This document shows positions 34,999 to 44,331 of a DNA stretch of 64,000 bases, in pieces (position 1 is the stretch's first letter; each line of letters opens with the position of its first letter). This DNA is from Lachnospiraceae bacterium (GTDB taxonomy: Bacteria > Bacillota > Clostridia > Lachnospirales > Lachnospiraceae). Under the pieces are notes generated by a model. That model had not been told where the DNA came from. It searched no databases and worked only from the letters and a program-made list of their open reading frames with translations. The stretch lies in NCBI GenBank assembly GCA_017935565.1, contig JAGBHK010000022.1, positions 62,001-126,000 of the forward strand, written 5' to 3'. The position numbers and the translations under genes were made by a program.

Positions 34999-36129
34999 AT
35001 GGCAGAGGCAATACAGGAAGCAGTACAGATAATTACGGTGGCTTATGATGGTATTGATATTGCAATGAAGGTAGGAAGTGGCAGTATTGAGACAATGCAG
35101 AAAGCAATAGCATTTTTGAAGGGAATGCTTGATTATGAGAAGACATTAGGCAAGACATCCATGAGAAAACTACTTATGAAGGGTGGAGACCTTCAGGTGT
35201 TGCAGTTTAAGACTGAAGATATGAAAAAGGTACAGAAAATGGCTAAAAAGTATGGTTTGTTATATTCTGTGCTACCGGATGTTAATAAAACCGATGGTTT
35301 ATCGGAAATTATATTTCATACAGAGGCTGTACCAAGAGCAAATATGATGATTCAAAAGCTTGGTGTTGGAAGCATTGCATCGTTTGATGACTATCTTAAG
35401 AATGGTGATGAGAAAACTCTCGGGAAATTAATGGAGTTTTTACAGGAACAGAAGAAGGGAAATGATAAAGTCCGCACTGAGGAATCATCAAGGGCAAGTG
35501 AACTGATGGATGGGCTAATGGAGAAGGTTGGCTTATTTGCAATGGAAAAGCAGAGCATCAGTGTGGACGCTGTTAAGGAAAATTTCAGTATAGGAAATGA
35601 GCAGGCAGAAAATATTATAAAGCAGCTTGAAAACATAGGTTTTTTAAGTAAGAGAGATGAGACAGGTGTACATAAAGTTATTATGGATAAAGAGGCATTT
35701 TATAGCAGAATCAGAGGGTATAATGAGCTTGCGAACAGAATGAGGACTATAGCTGCATCAAAAAATATGAATTTATCTGATATTACAATAAGTAAGACTC
35801 TTATAGTTCAGGAAAGTGACCATGCTGTTAAGACAAGAGTACCGGGAACATGGGGAGATAATGCCAGATACATTTGGATTGACAAGGAAGATATTATGGA
35901 AATTCATAATGGTAAGACAATGCTTACATTTCTTGATAAAAATAAGCAATATAAGCTTTATGATAAAGAAAACAAAGTTGTTGAAACCATGAAAGGGGAT
36001 GCGCTATATAAGGGGCATTATGACAGGGTTGAAGCTGAGGTCAGAAAGAGATATGAAAAGAATGTTAAGGAAAACAAAGAGGTTTCAAAGGCAGTAAAGA
36101 AGCCGGCAAGTCAAAAGAGGGGGAAATAA
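34999..36129 (+). CDS. PcfB/DUF3801-family conjugation protein
   Basis: A 376-aa protein. Residues 1-150 match the DUF3801/PcfB layout: AYDGIDIAMKVGSGSIETMQ, LMKGGDLQVLQFKTEDM, KYGLLYSVLPD, and DGLSEIIFHTEAVPRANMM. The rest includes a winged-helix-like section (FSIGNEQAENIIKQLENIGFLSK) and a Lys-rich end. In pCF10, PcfB-type proteins help load the relaxosome on the coupling protein. It directly precedes virD4 with a 3-bp gap, in keeping with that role. Confidence 0.85.
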   Translation: MAEAIQEAVQIITVAYDGIDIAMKVGSGSIETMQKAIAFLKGMLDYEKTLGKTSMRKLLMKGGDLQVLQFKTEDMKKVQKMAKKYGLLYSVLPDVNKTDGLSEIIFHTEAVPRANMMIQKLGVGSIASFDDYLKNGDEKTLGKLMEFLQEQKKGNDKVRTEESSRASELMDGLMEKVGLFAMEKQSISVDAVKENFSIGNEQAENIIKQLENIGFLSKRDETGVHKVIMDKEAFYSRIRGYNELANRMRTIAASKNMNLSDITISKTLIVQESDHAVKTRVPGTWGDNARYIWIDKEDIMEIHNGKTMLTFLDKNKQYKLYDKENKVVETMKGDALYKGHYDRVEAEVRKRYEKNVKENKEVSKAVKKPASQKRGK

Positions 36130-36132
36130 CTT

Positions 36133-38277
36133 ATGGATACAACCAAAAAGAAACCTTCCCTGATATTGATTATTGGTGGTGTTATTTTGGCTATATACAT
36201 TGGGTATCTTGTTGGTGGCGTATGGGAAGAAGGGATGACAGCAGACATATTTATTCCGGCATTTACCAAGGTCGTGCAAAGACCTATTGGTAATTACTTC
36301 ACGGAACATACATTTAAATGTGTTGTAGTTATGCTTGTGATATATGCGATGGTTATGATTATGTACTATACAAGTATGAGAAACTATATGCCAGGCAAGG
36401 AATATGGTACGGCGAGGTTTGAAAATCCAAAGAAAGCAAATGAGATTTTAATGGATAAGGATGAACATTTTAATCGTATATTAAGTCAAAATGTGAAGAT
36501 GTCTCTTGATTTTAGGAGACTTAAGCTAAATGGTAATATTTTGATATGTGGTGGCTCGGGTGCGGGAAAGACATTCTATGAAGTAAAGCCTAATCTTATG
36601 CAGATGCCACGTAATTGTTCATTTATCTCGACCGACCCAAAGGGCGAAATTTTGAGAAGCTGTGGGCAGATGCTTAAAGATAATGGGTACAATGTAAAAG
36701 CCATAAACCTGCTTGAAATGGAGAAGTCAGACTGTTACAATCCGTTTTCATATATAAGGGAAGAAACAGATGTTGTGAAGCTTATTACAAATCTTATTTC
36801 AAATACAACACCAAAAGGAGCTACACCATCAGATCCATTCTGGGAGAAGGCGGAAAGTTTGTTTTTGCAGGCAATATTTTACTATGTATGGCTTGAATTA
36901 CCGGTAAATGAAAAGAATTTTGAATCAGTACTTAATTTAATCGGTGAGGCTGAAGTTGTAGGTGAAGGAAAACAGTCAAGACTTGATGCGAGAATGAATG
37001 CATTGGAGGCAACTTCACCACTTGGAGCAAATCATCCAGCACTAAAACAGTACAGAAAATGTATGAGTGGTGCAGGAGATACGGTTCGTTCCATTATTAT
37101 AAGCGCAAATTCAAGACTTGCTTTTCTTGAAAATAGAAAGGTTTTAAGACTTTTATCTAAAGATGAACTTAATCTTGCAGAACTTGGTATAGGTGTGAAT
37201 GGTGATAAGGAAACAAAAACAGCGCTATTCTGTGTTATTCCTGATTCGGACAAGTCATACAACTTCATTATAGGTATGTTATATACACAGATATTTCAGG
37301 AATTGTACTATCAGGCAGACTTTGTATGTGGTGGCAGATTACCAATTCATGTAACATTTATGATGGACGAATTTGCAAATGTGGCATTGCCGGATGATTA
37401 TTGCTCATTGCTTTCAACAATGCGAAGCAGGGAAATAAGTTCAATAATAATCATACAGAATTTTGCTCAGCTTAAAGCTTTGTTTAAGGATACTTGGGAA
37501 ACAATTCCCGGAAACTGTGATACATTTATATATTTGGGTGGAAATGAACAGAGTACGCATAAATATGTATCAGAACTTTTGGGTAAGGGAACTATTGATA
37601 AGAAATCTACAGGTGAAACTAAAGGGAGACAGGGGAGTGCTTCAAGGAACTATGACGTTCTTGGAAGAGAGCTCTTTACTGCTGATGAAGTAAGAAAACT
37701 CGATAACAGGAAATGTATCATATTCATCAGAGGCTTTGATCCTATAATGGATGACAAATACATACCATTCAAGCATAGCAAATTCAAACAGACAGCTGAT
37801 GGTGGTGGTAAACCATATATTGGTGAAGCTAATAAAGATGATGGAGTTATAGGAGCACCATTTTATCTTCTGTCAGCAAATTCTGTTGAGCATTATACAA
37901 GATTAAAAGAGCAGGGGGAGAATATTTACATAGATAGTCTTTCTTATAATGAGTTTATGAATCTTGGTCAGGAACAGATGAAACAAAGATTTATAAAGTT
38001 TGATGAAGATAGACAAAAGGAAAGATATAACAAAGAGCAGGCAGTTGAATTACAGTATACGGATAATACACAGATATGTAAAAAATTTAACAGGGAACAG
38101 TATAAGATAAAGGGCAAGGATACTTATTTCAATCGTGCAGCACAGTGGGATTTTTCGGATGAACAGCTTGATTTGGGAGAGATGGCTAAAAATAAAGGAG
38201 TTCCAAAAAATCTGTTATGTAAGTATTTTTATCCTTGTGTAAGTCCGGAAGAAATGAGAAGAGCCTGGGGCTTATAA
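36133..38277 (+). CDS. virD4: VirD4-type coupling protein
   Basis: A 714-aa type IV coupling ATPase. Two N-terminal membrane helices (about 9-29 and 62-84) precede PGKEYGTARF and Walker A GGSGAGKT (K146). DPKGEILR follows, and Walker B VTFMMDEFANVALP, with the RSREISSIIIIQN segment. It recruits the relaxase-DNA complex to the secretion channel. The C-terminal 150 residues carry LGEMAKNKGVPKNLLCKYF. It follows pcfB directly. Confidence 0.92.
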   Translation: MDTTKKKPSLILIIGGVILAIYIGYLVGGVWEEGMTADIFIPAFTKVVQRPIGNYFTEHTFKCVVVMLVIYAMVMIMYYTSMRNYMPGKEYGTARFENPKKANEILMDKDEHFNRILSQNVKMSLDFRRLKLNGNILICGGSGAGKTFYEVKPNLMQMPRNCSFISTDPKGEILRSCGQMLKDNGYNVKAINLLEMEKSDCYNPFSYIREETDVVKLITNLISNTTPKGATPSDPFWEKAESLFLQAIFYYVWLELPVNEKNFESVLNLIGEAEVVGEGKQSRLDARMNALEATSPLGANHPALKQYRKCMSGAGDTVRSIIISANSRLAFLENRKVLRLLSKDELNLAELGIGVNGDKETKTALFCVIPDSDKSYNFIIGMLYTQIFQELYYQADFVCGGRLPIHVTFMMDEFANVALPDDYCSLLSTMRSREISSIIIIQNFAQLKALFKDTWETIPGNCDTFIYLGGNEQSTHKYVSELLGKGTIDKKSTGETKGRQGSASRNYDVLGRELFTADEVRKLDNRKCIIFIRGFDPIMDDKYIPFKHSKFKQTADGGGKPYIGEANKDDGVIGAPFYLLSANSVEHYTRLKEQGENIYIDSLSYNEFMNLGQEQMKQRFIKFDEDRQKERYNKEQAVELQYTDNTQICKKFNREQYKIKGKDTYFNRAAQWDFSDEQLDLGEMAKNKGVPKNLLCKYFYPCVSPEEMRRAWGL

Positions 38278-38443
38278 TATGAAAGGGGGGATTGTCGCAG
38301 TAACGTATCGGGGAAAGCCCGATTTAACACTATAACAGGATTATCCTGATGATATAAATAAAATATTGGTAACATTAGGCAGATGTAGGAGTCATATCCA
38401 TATCTGCCTTTTTGTTGCCTAAAAGTAGGAGGAGATTAATAAT
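38278..38443 (+). promoter_or_regulatory. Leader/terminator region between virD4 and the pilin gene
   Basis: A small hairpin ATCGGG / CCCGAT lies near 38306-38323. A rho-independent terminator (AGGCAGAT 38377-38384, ATCTGCCT 38402-38409, T run) follows. It should separate or attenuate expression between the coupling-protein genes and the highly expressed pilin-like gene, whose AGGAGGAG ribosome site lies at 38428-38435. Confidence 0.65.
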
Positions 38444-38839
38444 ATGAATCAGAATGAAAATATATTGGTGAACGAAAAAAAGAAGCATGGATTTATTGAA
38501 TCATTAAGAACGGTTAAAAATAAGGTGATTGCAACTGTATCAATGGGTGTTTTGATGAGCAATGTGATGGTAACGCAGGTGTTTGCAACAACAGCGACAA
38601 CGGCAGCATCAACAACTGCATCGACATCATCCATTACAGAACCGCTTGATAACCTTAAAACATTAGTTATTGCAGTTATTGGTGCTGTAGGTGTGATTAT
38701 TCTTGCAAAGAATGTAATGGAATTTGCGCAGGCTTATCAGGGACAGGATTCATCTACAATGAATTCTGCCTTGAAAGGTATCGTGGCAGGAATAATGATG
38801 GCAGGTATTTCCACAGTATTGGCATTCTTGGGATTTTAA
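38444..38839 (+). CDS. VirB2-like/Maff2-type membrane subunit
   Basis: A 131-aa protein. A charged N-terminus precedes a signal-like helix that ends TQVFA. A Thr/Ser/Ala stretch follows, then two hydrophobic helices (about 67-90 and 107-130) separated by a short polar loop (FAQAYQGQDSSTMNSALKG). This matches the Maff2/VirB2-like small pilin or channel subunits in Firmicute elements. It precedes a VirB6-like gene, as expected. Confidence 0.8.
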   Translation: MNQNENILVNEKKKHGFIESLRTVKNKVIATVSMGVLMSNVMVTQVFATTATTAASTTASTSSITEPLDNLKTLVIAVIGAVGVIILAKNVMEFAQAYQGQDSSTMNSALKGIVAGIMMAGISTVLAFLGF

Positions 38840-38892
38840 GAAATGCATATGGAAGATGAGCCACGATTTATGAAGGGAGGAGTTAAACAAGT

Positions 38893-39735
38893 ATGGACAT
38901 ATTCAAACTTGGAGATAAAATACTTGCTCTTTTGGAAGTAGTGTTTGGCTTTTGGAACAATCAGGTGTCGCTGGTGTTTTCGATGCTTGGAGAATCGCCG
39001 GTTGATTTTAAGAATGGTGACCCATGGACAATCATAGAGACTATCAATCCGGTGTTTGTGGCTGTGGGTTCATCACTTGTGGTACTGTTCTTTGTCATTG
39101 GCTTTTGTTCGGAGAGCGTGGATATTAAAGAAGAGATGCGATTTGAAGTAATACTCAGGATGCTTATAAAATTGGCACTTGCTGAATGGTTTGTTGCCAA
39201 TAATATAACGATTATGAAGGCAATATTTGAAACCGTAGGAAATCTTGTAAATGCACTGACTAATGGCACAACATCAAACTTAAGTATTAACAGTACACAG
39301 GCAGATACAATTAAGAATTTAGGATTCGGTGAGAGTCTGATAATGTTAATTTTGTCGGCATTAATAGCAATTATTGTTATTATATGTGGTTTCTTTTTGA
39401 TTTACAATGTGTACTTTAGGTTTTTGAAGCTGTTAATCATTGTTCCACTTGGAGCGTTGGCATTTTCAACCATGGGTGGTAACAGGGCAGTAAGTCATAC
39501 GGTGGTGTCATATGTAAAGTACTTTTTATCAGTGTGTTTTGAGGCTGTAACAATGGCACTTGCGATAATAGTATGCAATTCTTTTATAAATGCCGGTCTG
39601 CCAACATTTACAGGAAGTTATGCAGATTGGGCAAAAACGCTCATTTATTTATGCGAGCTTACATTTACCATTGCGCTTACGGTTGGAAGCGTGAAAGGAG
39701 CACAGTCACTTACAAGTAAAGTATTTGGACTATAA
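38893..39735 (+). CDS. VirB6/TrbL-like membrane protein
   Basis: A 280-aa polytopic protein with about six membrane helices. Extracellular and cytoplasmic loops include NPVFVAVGSSLVVLF, FCSESVDIKEEMRF and the conserved-looking FRFLKLLIIVPLGALAFS. It fits the VirB6/TrbL component of the mating channel. AGGGAGGA lies about 12 bp before ATG 38893. Confidence 0.85.
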   Translation: MDIFKLGDKILALLEVVFGFWNNQVSLVFSMLGESPVDFKNGDPWTIIETINPVFVAVGSSLVVLFFVIGFCSESVDIKEEMRFEVILRMLIKLALAEWFVANNITIMKAIFETVGNLVNALTNGTTSNLSINSTQADTIKNLGFGESLIMLILSALIAIIVIICGFFLIYNVYFRFLKLLIIVPLGALAFSTMGGNRAVSHTVVSYVKYFLSVCFEAVTMALAIIVCNSFINAGLPTFTGSYADWAKTLIYLCELTFTIALTVGSVKGAQSLTSKVFGL

Positions 39736-39745
39736 AGGAGGAGAA

Positions 39746-40162
39746 ATGGAACAGAATTTAGAACTTAAGACACAATGGGGAACCACGGAGCAGGTAAGAC
39801 TTGAAATTAACCAGTATATGAATAATGCTTGCATATACATAGGTCTTGTGTCATATGAGGACAGTTGTCCTGAACCATATGGTGATTTAACGGTAAATCT
39901 TGATGGAAAGGTACCTGATTACTGTGGGTATGTAGACACAAACAATATGCCGGAGCTGGAAAAGTTCATAGAGGAAAATAGGATTGGAACTTTTACTGGT
40001 CTTGTGAAACAAAGTGGTTACTGTACATATCCATTGTATTTGTTTGATGCTGCAAGACTTAGGGAATTATGTCCTGATGGAATGGCTATTTATGAGCGAA
40101 ACATTAGCAAAAGTTCAACAGAGGTAAAGCATGAACATAAAAAGAGTGAGAGGACAAGGTAG
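39746..40162 (+). CDS. DUF4313-like element protein
   Basis: A 138-aa soluble protein (MEQNLELKTQWGTTEQVRLE start; SYEDSCPEPYGDLTVNLDG, and FIEENRIGTFTGLVKQSGYCTYPLYLFD). The layout fits the DUF4313 family found next to conjugation genes in Clostridia. ATG 39746 was chosen for AAAGGAGG 5-8 bp upstream; the start of the ribosome site overlaps the previous stop codon. Function unknown. Confidence 0.7.
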   Translation: MEQNLELKTQWGTTEQVRLEINQYMNNACIYIGLVSYEDSCPEPYGDLTVNLDGKVPDYCGYVDTNNMPELEKFIEENRIGTFTGLVKQSGYCTYPLYLFDAARLRELCPDGMAIYERNISKSSTEVKHEHKKSERTR

Positions 40163-40178
40163 AAGGGAGTGATAATAT

Positions 40179-40670
40179 ATGTTAATTGAAATCAACAAAG
40201 ACATAGACCGTTATCAGGAATCACTGGCAATGGGACTCACGGCAAAACAGTTAGTATTTTCCGTTGCCAGCGTGATTGCAGGAGGGACACTTGTATTTTT
40301 TCTGTACAGATATATAGGTCTTACAGTTTCTGCATATGTGGCAATACCAGTGGTTTCACCGATTGCTCTTGGAGGTTTCTATTCATATAATGGTATGGAT
40401 TTTTATGAATATATGAGTAGAAAGCTACATTTTATGTTTTCTAACAGAACACTTACATATGTGTCAACAGAGAGCGAGCAGTTGATTAAGAAGTATGAAA
40501 TGGAAATTGTGAATGCACAAAAATCCGGTAAGAGTACAAATGCAGAAGAAGCAGAAAATATCAGTGAATTTGAGGCAATGAAGGAAAAAATGAAAAGAAC
40601 TATGCTTATATGTGCAATGATAATAGTTATGCTGGTTATTGCAGCAGTTGCTTACAAATTTATGAGATAA
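40179..40670 (+). CDS. prgI: PrgI-family (VirB3-like) protein
   Basis: A 163-aa PrgI-type protein. The start LIEINKDIDRYQESLAMGLTAKQL leads to two adjacent membrane helices (about 28-70), then YNGMDFYEYMSRKLHFMF. A third helix forms the C-terminus. PrgI proteins sit directly before virB4 in Firmicute conjugation systems, as here. They form part of the inner-membrane channel. Confidence 0.9.
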   Translation: MLIEINKDIDRYQESLAMGLTAKQLVFSVASVIAGGTLVFFLYRYIGLTVSAYVAIPVVSPIALGGFYSYNGMDFYEYMSRKLHFMFSNRTLTYVSTESEQLIKKYEMEIVNAQKSGKSTNAEEAENISEFEAMKEKMKRTMLICAMIIVMLVIAAVAYKFMR

Positions 40671-40717
40671 AAGTTAAATATGTTCTGACTTTTGTGGTCG
40701 GGGCAACTTTGGCATCA

Positions 40718-40735
40718 GCCGGGATTGCACCCGGC
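40718..40735. repeat. Short GC hairpin upstream of virB4
   Basis: GCCGGG and CCCGGC flank ATTGCA in a G/C-rich patch of 100 bp between prgI and virB4. It lacks a T run and might tune virB4 expression. Confidence 0.45.
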
Positions 40736-40774
40736 ATGGTGTGATGAATAATCGCGAAAGAGAGGGAGAAGAAC

Positions 40775-43153
40775 ATGGGTTTATTTTCAGACGGATTTAA
40801 GGAACTTAAGAAAGCAAGCGAGCCTTTATATAAGTCTCCAAAATCCATACAGGAAACCATAGAGATTATGGCAGTGGCTGAAAATGGAATATTTGAGGTG
40901 GCTAGAAACAAGTATTCCAAGTGCTACCGCTTTCAGGACATTAATTATACAACTACCAGTGAAGATGAGCAGATGGACATATTTGAGAGATACTGCAAAT
41001 TCCTTAATTCATTAGATTGTTGCTTTAAGATAACAACAAATAATAAAAATAAGAATATGGATGAGCTTAAGAGTCAGATATTAATCCAGTATATGGATGA
41101 TGGATATGATGAGTACCGTAAGGTATATAACGACATCATAGAAGAAAAGATAATTGAAGGAAGACAAGGTATAGAGCAGGAGAGGTACCTGACAATTACA
41201 ATTGAGCGAAAGAATTTTGAAGAGGCAAAAGCACAGTTTGCAACACTTGAAGCAACCATACATAAGGCTTTTGTTGAACTTGGTGCGGAAATTATACCAT
41301 TAAGCGGAAATGAGAGGTTAAAAATATTACACGATTTCTATCATTTGGGGGATGAAAGTTCTTTTGATTTTGACATAAAGAAAGCAAGAAAAATAGGTGC
41401 TGATTTTAGAAATGATTTGTGCAACGGCATGCTTAAGTTCTTTCCAGACAGATTTGAGGATGAAGGTAAGTATTGTAAGGCATTGTTCATAAAAAAGTAT
41501 CCAAGCAGCTTATCTGACAGATTTCTTAATGAAATCACATCACTTCCTGTGCATTCAATGGTTAGTATAGACGTAGTTCCCATACCAAAGGATTTAACAC
41601 AAAGGACATTACAGAAAAAGTATTTAGGTATTGAGTCAGACATCATCAAGCAACAGCGTATTCGTAATAAAAACAATGATTTTTCATCAGAAATATCATA
41701 TGCAAAGCGAACGGAAAAGCGAGAAATAGAGGCTATAATGGATGATGTGCGAGAAAATGACCAATGCCTTTTTTATGTGGGTGTTACGATTATACTTATG
41801 GCTGATTCGCTTGAGGAGTTAAAAAGTGTTGAGGAAACAGTCGTAACCATTGGAAAGCGTAACAGCTGCACCATTGATGTTCATTTCTTAAAACAGAGGG
41901 AGGCATTAAATACCGCATTGCCTATAGGCGTAAGACAGGTGGAAACAATGAGAACAATGCTTACACAGTCACTTGCAGTGTTAATGCCTTTTAATGTGCA
42001 GGAACTTAACCAGCTCGGAGGAAACTATTATGGTATCAATCAGGTGTCAAAAAACATCAATGTAGGTAACAGAAAGAAGCTTATCAACGGTAACGGCTTT
42101 GTATTTGGTGTGCCAGGTTCTGGTAAATCGTTCTTCTGTAAAATGGAGATGGGTTCAGTATTTTTGAGTGGAGATGATGAGATTATTGTTATTGACCCAC
42201 AAAATGAATACTTTGATGTTGCCAGGACATATGGTGGGACTGTCGTAAATATGTCTACATATACGGATAATTATGTGAATCCATTGTCAATGGATGTATG
42301 GAATCTCGACCAGAGTGACAGTAAAGGATGGATAAGAGAAAAGGGAGAATTCATGCTTGGATTATGTGAGCAATGTATAGGTGACTCTTTAAATTCAAGA
42401 CAGAAGTCAATCATTGACCGTTGCATCAGAAATATGTACACAGAGATTGCAAGAAACAAAGAAAAATACATACCTGTAATGTCTGATTTCTATGATTTGC
42501 TACTAAAGCAACCAGAGGAGGAAGCAAAGGATATAGCTTTGTCACTAGAGCTGTTTGTAAATGGTTCACTTAATATATTTAATCACCAGACTAATGTTGA
42601 TGTAGACAACAGATTTACAGTCTATGGTATAAGAGACTTGGGGGCGGAACTCAGTCCTATTACAATGCTTGTGATGATGGAGTCAATACAGCAGAGAATA
42701 ATCGAGAATGGTAATAAAGGTAAGGCTACATGGTTATATATAGATGAATTTCATGTGCTTTTAAATTCAGAATATTCAGCAAAATATTTGCAGCAGTTGT
42801 GGAAAAAGGTGAGAAAGCAAGGTGGCTTATGTACTGGTATTACACAGAATGTGACAGACCTTTTGCAAAATTATACAGCTACAACAATGCTTGCAAATTC
42901 AGAATTTGTGGCACTTCTTAAACAGGCGAATACGGACAGTTCAAAAATGGCAGAGGTTATCAGCGTATCCGATGCACAGCTTAATTATGTAACAAACACA
43001 TCATCCGGTATGGGGTTACTTAAGTGTGGTTCTGTGGTAGTGCCTTTTGATAATCAGATCGGGAAGGATACTGGTATTTATAAGCTGTATAATACAAATA
43101 TTCATGAGAAGATTGCGGAGAGGAAAATAAAAGACAAATATATGGAAAAATAA
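40775..43153 (+). CDS. virB4: VirB4-type conjugation ATPase
   Basis: A 792-aa secretion ATPase. The N-terminal half is the CagE/TrbE-like region. Walker A GVPGSGKSFF (K451) and Walker B TWLYIDEFHVLL follow, with RKQGGLCTGITQNVTDLL near the end. It energises pilus and channel assembly. The ATG has AGAGGGAG 9 bp upstream. Length is normal. Confidence 0.92.
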   Translation: MGLFSDGFKELKKASEPLYKSPKSIQETIEIMAVAENGIFEVARNKYSKCYRFQDINYTTTSEDEQMDIFERYCKFLNSLDCCFKITTNNKNKNMDELKSQILIQYMDDGYDEYRKVYNDIIEEKIIEGRQGIEQERYLTITIERKNFEEAKAQFATLEATIHKAFVELGAEIIPLSGNERLKILHDFYHLGDESSFDFDIKKARKIGADFRNDLCNGMLKFFPDRFEDEGKYCKALFIKKYPSSLSDRFLNEITSLPVHSMVSIDVVPIPKDLTQRTLQKKYLGIESDIIKQQRIRNKNNDFSSEISYAKRTEKREIEAIMDDVRENDQCLFYVGVTIILMADSLEELKSVEETVVTIGKRNSCTIDVHFLKQREALNTALPIGVRQVETMRTMLTQSLAVLMPFNVQELNQLGGNYYGINQVSKNINVGNRKKLINGNGFVFGVPGSGKSFFCKMEMGSVFLSGDDEIIVIDPQNEYFDVARTYGGTVVNMSTYTDNYVNPLSMDVWNLDQSDSKGWIREKGEFMLGLCEQCIGDSLNSRQKSIIDRCIRNMYTEIARNKEKYIPVMSDFYDLLLKQPEEEAKDIALSLELFVNGSLNIFNHQTNVDVDNRFTVYGIRDLGAELSPITMLVMMESIQQRIIENGNKGKATWLYIDEFHVLLNSEYSAKYLQQLWKKVRKQGGLCTGITQNVTDLLQNYTATTMLANSEFVALLKQANTDSSKMAEVISVSDAQLNYVTNTSSGMGLLKCGSVVVPFDNQIGKDTGIYKLYNTNIHEKIAERKIKDKYMEK

Positions 43154-43260
43154 AAGCGTTTGTAATATAATGGAAAAGAAAATATTATTGTTTGGATAAC
43201 TTAAGAACCGTAGTATTAAAAATACTATATAATTTGATTATATGAGAGGTGTGAAGAATT

Positions 43261-44163
43261 ATGAATACTTATGTTGTTAAAAGTCTTGCTGAATACATAA
43301 ATCTTATAGAAAAGATAGGTAGTAATGATACTGAAAAATGGTATAGAGGGCAAAGTAAGTGTGAATACAGACTTTCTCCTTCTGCATTACGAAAAGTAAT
43401 TGCAATCGAAGATCAAAGAGGAAATAAATTAGATACTCCTGTTTTAGATAATACATGTAGCGGTTCTAATAATTTGGTGGCTTTTTTACCAGTAGATAAA
43501 ATGGTTGATGAGTTTAGTAAAAAAGCGGCTGGATGTTTAGAATATGATGTAAAATCTAATATTGAATGGGAGTGTATTGCTCAACATTATGGAATTCCTA
43601 CAAGGGTTTTAGATTGGACGACAAATGCAATGAATGCTTTGTTTTTTGCGGTTGGAGATTGCTTAATAGGAAAAACAGAAGAAGATGATATTGAGTATTT
43701 TATTGAATCAGAAGGTTTTGGAAGTGGAGGAGGAGCTGTTTTTGTGATTGATCCGTTAGAGATTAATAAATTAAGTGCGCCTATAAAAGATTTTGAAGAA
43801 AACCCTAAAATTCTTGATGCAATTGAGGACTCAAAATTATTAGAAGAATGTTTGCATAGTATGATACCACCAGTGTGTTTTTCGGGATTTAATAAAGAAA
43901 AAAGGATTTCAAGACAAGCAGGCAAATTTACAACAACTGGAACTCTATTGTGGCCGATGGATTATTATAATGTATTACAGAAAAAAATAACAAAAATATT
44001 TATTCCATATAGTGCGTTTGAATCAATACGCCATCAATTGAGTGCGTTGGGAATAACGCATAATACAATTTATGTAGAAGATGATGAGAAAGATGTATTA
44101 GCAAAAGAAATAGCAGAAGAAACAAAAAAGAAGTTTGATGATTTGTTTTCATTAGAACATTAA
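43261..44163 (+). CDS. FRG-domain protein (cargo)
   Basis: A 300-aa protein with the FRG signature: EKWYRGQSKCEYRLSPSALR near the start, and HYGIPTRVLDWTTNAMNALFFAV (about residues 109-131), then GTLLWPMDYY. FRG proteins are of unknown biochemical function and often appear in mobile elements and defence loci. It sits between virB4 and the CD1108-like gene, places normally adjacent, with its own gap of 107 bp upstream and 168 bp downstream. It is probably an inserted cargo gene. Confidence 0.82.
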   Translation: MNTYVVKSLAEYINLIEKIGSNDTEKWYRGQSKCEYRLSPSALRKVIAIEDQRGNKLDTPVLDNTCSGSNNLVAFLPVDKMVDEFSKKAAGCLEYDVKSNIEWECIAQHYGIPTRVLDWTTNAMNALFFAVGDCLIGKTEEDDIEYFIESEGFGSGGGAVFVIDPLEINKLSAPIKDFEENPKILDAIEDSKLLEECLHSMIPPVCFSGFNKEKRISRQAGKFTTTGTLLWPMDYYNVLQKKITKIFIPYSAFESIRHQLSALGITHNTIYVEDDEKDVLAKEIAEETKKKFDDLFSLEH

Positions 44164-44267
44164 TTGTGAGATTATCATATAGAATAGTGATTTATTTTAC
44201 AAATAAATAGGTCTAGTTTGCAGGGAATTAGATAAAAATTTATTCCACAACAATTAAAAAGTTACTT

Positions 44268-44308
44268 TAGCCATTATGGAGATTAAGTTCTCTGTAATGG
44301 CTATTTTT
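44268..44308 (+). terminator. Rho-independent terminator after FRG gene
   Basis: TAGCCATTATGGAGA and TTCTCTGTAATGGCTA form a 15-bp stem with few mismatches, followed by T run. Confidence 0.8.
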
Positions 44309-44331
44309 ATACTCCAAAGGAGGTGGATTAA

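Noticed and set aside
40671-40774. Riboswitch or tRNA-like element before virB4
   Set aside because: Only a 6-bp GC stem is visible; no cloverleaf or known aptamer consensus.
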